A stretch of DNA of 8,699 nt. Source: Acidobacteriota bacterium (GTDB taxonomy: Bacteria > Acidobacteriota > Terriglobia > UBA7540). The position numbers and the translations under genes were made by a program. The notes under the pieces were generated by a model. It was given only the letters and a program-made list of their open reading frames with translations, was not told the DNA's origin and searched no databases. The stretch lies in the NCBI GenBank assembly GCA_003224665.1, contig QHZM01000102.1:1-8699 (forward strand), written 5' to 3'. Shown here one piece after another: positions 1 through 4,988 of the stretch. Each line of letters opens with the position of its first letter. The first letter of the stretch is position 1.

Positions 1-1098
1 CCATGCAAGCTTTTCGTACCGCTCGGGTTCAAGAACCGCTGCGCTACCTGCCGGCCCTTCAATGCGTCTGTGCCAATCCGTTTGCACCATGACGGGCATG
101 AGAAAAAAAGCTCCCAGTCCAACCGCCCAGAGCACGATCCGGGCCGCCCGGTGTGACGGCTTCTCCGACCTCACAAACCAAACGAAAAGGATGAGGGCTG
201 GCAGCGACGCCGTGCACACTTTGAACCAGTTCGGCGCGGGAGCAATCGCAAGAAACGACGCCAGCCCCGTCACGCCGACCAGCATCAGCCGGTCCCAGGG
301 TTCCTCGCGATGGGCCGCTGCTTCTCGCCAAAACCTGACGAAGAACAGCACGATGGCAAGCGGCACCAGCGCGTGGATGAACAACCAAATCGCCACAGCA
401 GGCCACTCGAGGATGCCTTCATACGCGGGGACGTCCACCATGTAGACCCCAAGGTTGTTGCGGTCAAAGAATGAATAGTACCTACGGATGAACGTGAAGG
501 TGCAGTAGAAGAACCGGCCGAATCCGACCTTGAAGACGAAATAACCGACGAACGGCGCGACCACGGCGAGAAATGACGAGAGGAGGCAGGCTTCAGATTT
601 GGCCAGCCAGCGCCGACCCCGCCGACCGGCATGGCACTCCCAAACCAAAAAGACCCCAAAGCCGAGCAAGGCCAGCGCGCCTCGAGACTGCGTGAAACAC
701 GCAGCCACGTTCCCGAATGCGAGAGTGACAAATAAGAACCCAGGGAGAAGAGCGGATTTGGCCGGCATCAATCGGGCTGAAATGGCAAACATCAACCCGC
801 TCAAAACCAGCCCGAGCACCACAAGCATGGCGGCGGGAATCCACAAATGGACCCCAAATAATTTGAAAAGTAAGGCGTAAAGGACTTGAGTGCCGGGAAA
901 GATAAACTCAAAGAAGTCCCGGTAAATCACCTCGCCTTCAAGGATTCGCCTGGCCTCCAGAAGAAAGACCGGCGCGTTGTCGCCCTGGTAGATCGGCGTG
1001 TACGGGAAGATGAACGTCCTGAAATAGAGAAATAGACCGATCCCGACCAGGACATACGGAAGAAAACGGGCGCGTGACTTTTTCGCTGAAGGAAGCAA
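1..1098 (-). CDS. Polytopic membrane protein, GT-C-type glycosyltransferase-like (C-terminus off the left edge)
   Basis: The minus strand is open without a stop from base 1098 to base 1, giving 366 visible codons. An in-frame TAG at 1102-1104 bounds the gene upstream, so the only start that keeps the first membrane helix is TTG at 1098; the first clear in-frame ATG, near 828, would remove the whole N-terminal region. The protein is very hydrophobic, with likely membrane segments near residues 13-28, 66-82, 87-106, 115-134, 139-153, 171-189, 234-254, 270-286, 298-309 and 321-338. After the first helix comes a polar loop with QGDN (38-41), LEARRILEGE (47-56) and YRDFFEF (59-65), followed by PGTQ. 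This layout, with an acidic residue in the first outer loop, is typical of membrane glycosyltransferases of the GT39/ArnT-like or GT87 type that use polyprenyl-linked sugars. The family is inferred from this pattern; substrate and product are unknown. The C-terminal part is not in the window. Confidence 0.72.
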   Translation of the reverse strand, partial: MLPSAKKSRARFLPYVLVGIGLFLYFRTFIFPYTPIYQGDNAPVFLLEARRILEGEVIYRDFFEFIFPGTQVLYALLFKLFGVHLWIPAAMLVVLGLVLSGLMFAISARLMPAKSALLPGFLFVTLAFGNVAACFTQSRGALALLGFGVFLVWECHAGRRGRRWLAKSEACLLSSFLAVVAPFVGYFVFKVGFGRFFYCTFTFIRRYYSFFDRNNLGVYMVDVPAYEGILEWPAVAIWLFIHALVPLAIVLFFVRFWREAAAHREEPWDRLMLVGVTGLASFLAIAPAPNWFKVCTASLPALILFVWFVRSEKPSHRAARIVLWAVGLGAFFLMPVMVQTDWHRRIEGPAGSAAVLEPERYEKLAW

Positions 1099-1285
1099 TA
1101 GCTATGTCCGCCTCGAGAGATGTGAAGAATCCCGAGGCGAGGAGTATTTTCTTACGAGCGAGGTCTCCAGGCGACGATCCGTGGCCAAGTCCAACTGGAT
1201 AGTCCGGCGTTCAGCGCCCTGGTTTGAAAGTGCAAGGAAGCTCATCCAAGTGCCTTACGGAACGGCCGGCTCGCGATTTGCGCCC
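1099..1285. other. Intergenic spacer with no recognised element
   Basis: These 187 bases separate the stop of the LysE-like gene from the TTG start of the membrane glycosyltransferase-like gene. I see no RNA gene, no hairpin followed by a T-run and no convincing promoter. A GAGG element on the minus strand lies about 12 bases upstream of the TTG and may be a somewhat distant ribosome binding site. Whether the two minus-strand genes are co-transcribed cannot be decided from sequence. Confidence 0.5.
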
Positions 1286-1975
1286 CTACCCTCCCCAATA
1301 GGCCCGCCACAGATAGAAAATACCAAGGACCAACAGGAGCAGATTTGCGACAGAATATAAGTACCGCTTGAGTCCTTTGTGAAGGCTCGAGCCCCAGGCC
1401 ATCAACCACAAGCTCAGGATGGCTGCCCCGTAGAAGCCCACAAGGCCCCCGGCGAAAAATGGGACCACATGCCAATAGCCTTTGTGCTTGCCTTCGGCGA
1501 GAACGGGTCCGGCGATGGTCAGCCAGTAAACCCACGTGCCGGGCGCCGTCAATTCTCCCAGAGTCGCCGCCGAGACGCTTGCGTACGACATGCTTCGAGA
1601 ATCGGCCAGTTCATCCCGGCTCTTACGTCCCCCTTCGAGCAGCGAATATCCGCCGAAACCGACCAAGCCGACGCCTCCGAGATAACCCACGTAATGGGCA
1701 ATGGTGCGGGGGATGTATTGGTAGCAGAAGATCGTGACGAGCAGCAGCGCGCCGTCAATCATCAGGGGCAGTCCGACCAGAATCGAGAGAGCGCGCATCC
1801 AACGATTGAGGGCGACTTGAGTCAACGCGATCAAGTGGAGCGAACTCGGGATCAACCCTCCGACCACGCCCATCCCCGTGCCGAGAAGGAGTAAGTCCAT
1901 AAAAATCCGGCCCGGGCGGGATGTTATGAGTCGCAATCCCAAAAGTAAAGGGTCAAGCGCTCGACCATTTTGCAT
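1286..1975 (-). CDS. LysE/RhtB-family-like six-helix membrane exporter
   Basis: The predicted protein has 229 residues, close to the usual 200-230 of the LysE/RhtB amino-acid exporter superfamily. Six hydrophobic segments are visible, near residues 27-52, 60-82, 92-113, 134-160, 168-195 and 207-225. The first is rich in Gly and Pro (GTGMGVVGGLIP), and the third contains a Gly-rich run (YLGGVGLVGFGGYSLLE) as in LysE proteins. A polar loop (GGRKSRDELADSRS) separates the two three-helix halves, and the APGTWVYW stretch near 144-151 lies at the start of the second half. Family members export amino acids or similar small solutes across the inner membrane; the substrate here cannot be inferred. The start is uncertain. 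ATG 1975 has a weak GAGAAG upstream. ATG 1900 (residue 26, just before the first helix) would give 204 residues and leave more room for a divergent promoter region. Confidence 0.75.
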   Translation of the reverse strand: MQNGRALDPLLLGLRLITSRPGRIFMDLLLLGTGMGVVGGLIPSSLHLIALTQVALNRWMRALSILVGLPLMIDGALLLVTIFCYQYIPRTIAHYVGYLGGVGLVGFGGYSLLEGGRKSRDELADSRSMSYASVSAATLGELTAPGTWVYWLTIAGPVLAEGKHKGYWHVVPFFAGGLVGFYGAAILSLWLMAWGSSLHKGLKRYLYSVANLLLLVLGIFYLWRAYWGG

Positions 1976-2006
1976 CGTGCGCTTCTCGCCCGCATCGTTG
2001 TTCCGC

Positions 2007-2012
2007 TACAAT
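2007..2012 (+). promoter_or_regulatory. Possible -10 box (TACAAT) for the glycosyltransferase gene
   Basis: TACAAT differs from the sigma-70 -10 consensus at one base and lies in the spacer between the divergent LysE-like and glycosyltransferase genes. It would place transcription start near 2019 and so favour ATG 2041 over ATG 2011 as the start codon. No good -35 hexamer is found 16-18 bases upstream, so this is weak. Confidence 0.25.
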
Positions 2013-2040
2013 GTCCATTGCCCCTGAATCGCTGGGCGGC

Positions 2041-3180
2041 ATGAAACCCGAAATGCGCGAAAGAAGAATTCTCATCCTGACGGTCCCCCACGGCGCCTCG
2101 CACGACCGTGCAGCGGGCGCGCTCAAGAAAGCGCTGGCCGAGGCCCAACCGGACCTTACGGTGAGGGTGGAGAACGCTCTCGACCGCTGTGCCCGATGGT
2201 TTCGCTTTTATTACGACTCCTACAAGATCCCGCTGAAATATTGGCCCGGCCTCTGGGAGTGGGTCGAAGGACTCCAGCACAGGTCAAATTCCACAGGCCC
2301 TGCCTGGCTTTACCGACAGGGCGGGAAATAACTCTTTCGGTTCATTGAGGAATTTGACCCGGACGTCGTCGTTGCCACCGAGGTTGGCCTGTGCGAGCTT
2401 GCGGCATTGCTGAAGCGGGAGAGAGGCGCGCGTTTCCGCCTGGTGGCTATGCCGACGGAATCAAACTTTGACCAGGCTTGGGCCCAGCCGGAAGTGGACC
2501 TCTATACGGTCTCGCCTGATGGAGCGCAGGCCCAACTGAAAGCCGCAGGTGTCTTCACCGAAAAAATTCTTGCCTGCGGAATGCCCGTTGACCCTGCATT
2601 TGAGTCCTTGCCGGACCGCGCCGCCGCGCGGGCGCGCCTTGGAGCCCGGGGGGATACGCCCCTGGTCCTGGTCCTCTTCGGCGGGAGTGGCACGGCAAAG
2701 CCGCACCCGATCCTCACTGAACTCGAGAAGATCCGTCTGCCCCTTCAAGTCGTTTTGATTGCTGGGAAAAACCGACGGCTGGAGGAAGGACTGGCCCACT
2801 TTGTCGCCGCAAGCCGGGGAAGCCCGAAATTCCGGGCGTTCGGGTGGGTGGACAACATTCACGAATGGATGGCGGCGGCGGACTTACTCGTCAGCAAGCC
2901 CGGAGCCACGACGGTGATTGAAGCTATCAACGCAGCTTTGCCCATCCTGGCTTTCGACCCACTTCCCGGGAACGAGCTTCGGACCTGCGCTCAAATCGAA
3001 GAATGGGGAGTGGGGACCTGGGTGAAACGCCGACAGGGCCTCGGAGCCACTATTGAGCGGTTATGTGCCAATCGGGGAGAGGTCCAACGCATGCGGGACT
3101 GCACCCTGGCGCTCGCCCGGCCGTCGGCAGCGAAAGATGCCGCGCGAGCTGTCCTAAAGCTCCTCGACCAGCGCGGCTAG
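2041..3180 (+). pseudogene. GT28/MGDG-synthase-like lipid glycosyltransferase interrupted by an in-frame TAA
   Basis: Two plus-strand open segments in the same frame form one gene split by TAA at 2329-2331 (codon 97 counted from ATG 2041). The first part shows the start of an MGDG-synthase-type acceptor domain: ILILTVPHGASHDRAAGAL, with the His/Ala-rich nucleotide-sugar fold motif. Immediately after the TAA the frame continues with family-like sequence, LFRFIEEFDPDVVVATE and then LVAMPTESNFDQAW. The C-terminal GT-B domain has LFGGSG (about 212-217), FGWVDNIHEWMAAADLLVSK (about 267-286), PGATTVIEA and DPLPGNE (about 306-312), which match the GT28 sugar-nucleotide binding region of MGDG and processive diacylglycerol glycosyltransferases. 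The restored product would be about 379 residues, normal for the family, and would glycosylate a lipid at the inner membrane. Restart at TTG 2407 would lose the acceptor domain. A single C-to-T change in CAA would explain the stop; a sequence error is equally possible. ATG 2011 is an alternative start but has no good ribosome binding site. The gene ends inside the truB stop codon. Confidence 0.75.
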
Positions 3181-4172
3181 AGCAAGACCAGGTCAGGGTG
3201 GTAGATGCTGCCGGTGACGTGCCGCGCCACGGCGAGGAGCCGTCGCTCGCCATTCAAGATCTTGAGTAAGGTCACGGCATTCCAGCGGCCCGGAGGCGCC
3301 CCTCGCCCGGGCCGAATCGCCTGGGCCAGCTCGAAGCGGTGGCCGTGGCGGATGCTTTTTTCCTCGCGCCCACGGACGACGAGCTCGGGGCAATCCGGCA
3401 AGAGGGCCTCGAGGGGGACTACACAATCCATCAGCCTGTTTTCCAGGACCGCTTTGGCAAGTTCGTCGAGCGAGATGGCCCGACCCTCCTTGAACTCGGC
3501 CACTGCGGTCCGCCTCAACCCGCCGAGATAAGCCCCGCCGCCCACTTTCTGGCCGATGTCGTGAGCCAGCGATCGGACGTAAGTCCCGCCGGAGCACTCG
3601 ACGGCGAAACGCACCTGGTCGCCGGCCAGTTCGAGTAACTCCAGGGCGTAGATTTCCACTTCCACCGGCGCCAGTTGAAAGGGCTTGTGCTGCCGAGCCA
3701 GTTCGTAAGCGCGCTTCCCTGCCACGCGTTTGGCTGAAAAAAGCGGCGGGGTTTGCATCAGACGGCCGGTGAAACTCCGAAAGATTGTTTCGAGCGTGGC
3801 TCGATCGAGCGAGGCTGGGACCCGTTCCGAGGTCGGCGTTCCCGTGGCGTCATACGTGTCTGTGGAGAATCCGAAACAAATCTTGCCCTCGTAGGCTTTC
3901 CTGGACTTGAGATAGAACTGGGCGAAACGGGTGGCTTTTCCCACCGAAATCGGCAGGACGCCCGTTGCGAACGGGTCCAGGGTACCGAAGTGCCCCACCT
4001 GGCGAATCCTCAGCAACCTGCGCACCCCGGCCACGACGTCGTGGGACGTTATGCCAGCAGCCTTGTCCATCACGAGCACGCCGGAAATTTCTCGATCTGG
4101 GGAAGTACGATTGGGAGGGATGGCGTCGAGGTTGGTTCGATTCGAATTCAAGTGGAAGCGTTCACCGGTCAA
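3177..4172 (-). CDS. truB: tRNA pseudouridine(55) synthase TruB
   Basis: TruB isomerises uridine 55 in the T-loop of tRNAs to pseudouridine in the cytoplasm. Counted from TTG 4172 the protein has 331 residues. GVLVMDKAAGITSHDVV (about 31-47) is the N-terminal motif, HFGTLDPFATGVLP (about 61-74) carries the catalytic Asp (residue 66), and PPLFSAKRVAGKRAYELAR (about 142-160) and CSGGTYVRSLAHDIG (about 193-207) are further conserved TruB motifs. Residues from about 259 form a PUA-like C-terminal domain. The start is a choice: the frame stays open to 4301, but that would overlap rbfA by over 70 bases with non-family sequence. TTG 4172 has a strong GAAGGGG ribosome binding site five bases upstream. 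A GTG next to the GVLV motif would give a shorter protein more like the minimal family N-terminus. The gene is the last of the minus-strand cluster and overlaps the convergent glycosyltransferase gene by four bases. Confidence 0.95.
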   Translation of the reverse strand: MTGERFHLNSNRTNLDAIPPNRTSPDREISGVLVMDKAAGITSHDVVAGVRRLLRIRQVGHFGTLDPFATGVLPISVGKATRFAQFYLKSRKAYEGKICFGFSTDTYDATGTPTSERVPASLDRATLETIFRSFTGRLMQTPPLFSAKRVAGKRAYELARQHKPFQLAPVEVEIYALELLELAGDQVRFAVECSGGTYVRSLAHDIGQKVGGGAYLGGLRRTAVAEFKEGRAISLDELAKAVLENRLMDCVVPLEALLPDCPELVVRGREEKSIRHGHRFELAQAIRPGRGAPPGRWNAVTLLKILNGERRLLAVARHVTGSIYHPDLVLL

Positions 4173-4174
4173 GC

Positions 4175-4222
4175 GGACCCCTTCACCCTGATCGTTCGCT
4201 TGCGCCCGGGAAGGGGAGGTCC
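4175..4222 (-). promoter_or_regulatory. Hairpin that pairs with the truB ribosome binding site
   Basis: In the minus-strand transcript the sequence GGA-CCT-CCCCTTC (4222-4210) is complementary to GAAGGGG-TCC (4184-4175), with the middle CCT bulged. This gives seven consecutive pairs plus three more around a 25-base loop. The 3' arm is the ribosome binding site for TTG 4172. The 5' arm begins six bases after the rbfA stop codon, so a ribosome finishing rbfA would cover and open it. Translational coupling is the inferred role. Confidence 0.45.
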
Positions 4223-4227
4223 GGCTC

Positions 4228-4584
4228 TCACTGGTCCTTCTTGATCTTTTGAAGCAGGGTTTCGAGCTTCTGCCCCTCTTCCGGCCCGTGGTCCAGCACA
4301 AAAGCGAGTTCAGGCGTGCGCCGGATTCTCAACCTCCGGGCGAGCTCGTGGCGGACGTAACCTGCGGCCGAGGCCAGCCCCGCGAGCGTTTCTTCCTTCG
4401 CCTCGGGACTTCCCAGGACGGACACCAGGATACGCGCCCGGGTCAGGTCGGGGGTCAAGTCCACCCGCGTCACCGTGGCGAAGCCGATGCGCGGATCTTT
4501 GAGCTCCGCGGAGATCATTTCCGCCACTTCGATCTGGATCTGGTCCGCCAGCCGTTCCTGACGCCGTCCGGGAACGTTCGACAT
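4228..4584 (-). CDS. rbfA: 30S ribosome-binding factor RbfA
   Basis: RbfA binds the immature 30S subunit and assists late 16S rRNA processing and cold-adapted ribosome assembly. The product has 118 residues, within the normal 110-130. It opens with RRQERLADQIQIEVAEMI, followed by LKDPRIGFATVT, the PDLTRARILVSVLG strand, the AAGYVRHELARRL helix with the conserved Ala-x-Gly kink, and the RTPELAFVLD motif of the single KH-type domain. The frame is open upstream to 4818, but sequence before residue 79 of that longer reading is Arg/Pro-rich, lacks family character and overlaps the DUF503 gene. ATG 4584 with GGAAG seven bases upstream is therefore chosen. The gene lies 95 bases after the DUF503 gene and about 55 bases before the likely truB start, in the usual infB-rbfA-truB order. 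Confidence 0.96.
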   Translation of the reverse strand: MSNVPGRRQERLADQIQIEVAEMISAELKDPRIGFATVTRVDLTPDLTRARILVSVLGSPEAKEETLAGLASAAGYVRHELARRLRIRRTPELAFVLDHGPEEGQKLETLLQKIKKDQ

Positions 4585-4660
4585 GGAAAACTTCCAGGCT
4601 TGGAATTCCCGCGGCGACAACCCCCGGACCGCCTCGCCCGGGGGCGCCAGAGCGCACTCG

Positions 4661-4676
4661 CGGGCCGCCCGGCCCG
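4661..4676 (-). other. Perfect 6-bp GC hairpin just after the DUF503 stop codon
   Basis: CGGGCC and GGCCCG flank a four-base loop, starting three bases after the stop codon of the DUF503 gene in the transcript. No T-run follows, so a standard intrinsic terminator is unlikely. It could affect mRNA stability or coupling to rbfA, or arise by chance in GC-rich sequence. Confidence 0.35.
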
Positions 4677-4679
4677 AAT

Positions 4680-4961
4680 TCAGAAGAAATCGAGCGAGTG
4701 GTTGGCTACGTCGTAACCCAGAATTTTCTCGGACTCTGCCAGGACCTGACGAAAGACCGACTCGAGCAGTGGCTGGCTGTCCGAAATGGAAACGACGCCG
4801 AGCGTGGCGTGCTGCCACACGTCCTGGTGGTCGAGCTCGGCCACCGCCACGTTGAAGCGCGACCGCAGGCGGCCTCGCATTTTCTGAAGAACTGCCCTTT
4901 TTTCCTTCAAGGAGTGGGCGTAGGGAATCTGAATATCAAGGGTCAGGACGCCGACTGGCAT
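4680..4961 (-). CDS. ylxP: DUF503 (YlxP-like) family protein
   Basis: The 93-residue product has the full length and motifs of the DUF503 family: MPVGVLTLDIQIPYAHSLKE at the N-terminus, KRAVLQKMRGRLRSRFNVAV, then AELDHQDVWQHATLGVVSIS. Family members usually lie between infB and rbfA, as here and as ylxP does in Bacillus subtilis. The biochemical function is not settled; the position suggests a role in translation or ribosome maturation, which is inference from context. ATG 4961 is well supported by GGGGGAG eight bases upstream. The gene starts 27 bases after infB ends, so it is almost certainly co-transcribed and probably translationally linked. Confidence 0.93.
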   Translation of the reverse strand: MPVGVLTLDIQIPYAHSLKEKRAVLQKMRGRLRSRFNVAVAELDHQDVWQHATLGVVSISDSQPLLESVFRQVLAESEKILGYDVANHSLDFF

Positions 4962-4988
4962 GGCAGTTGCTCCCCCGTAGCTCAGTCG

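Noticed and set aside
285..731. Minus-strand open frame of 148 codons with an ATG start inside the left membrane gene
   Set aside because: It is a Ser/Arg-rich frame shadow; the other frame is continuously open to 1098 and has clear membrane-protein character.
1379..1894. Plus-strand open frame of 171 codons opposite the LysE-like gene
   Set aside because: The minus strand encodes a convincing six-helix protein here; the opposite reading is hydrophilic without recognisable motifs.
4173..4301. Longer TruB reading starting at 4301
   Set aside because: The added N-terminal residues overlap the rbfA 3' end and show no family similarity; a strong ribosome binding site points to TTG 4172.
4228..4818. 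Longer RbfA reading of 196 residues
   Set aside because: The extra 78 residues are low-complexity Arg/Pro/Gly sequence overlapping the DUF503 gene; RbfA homology begins at ATG 4584.
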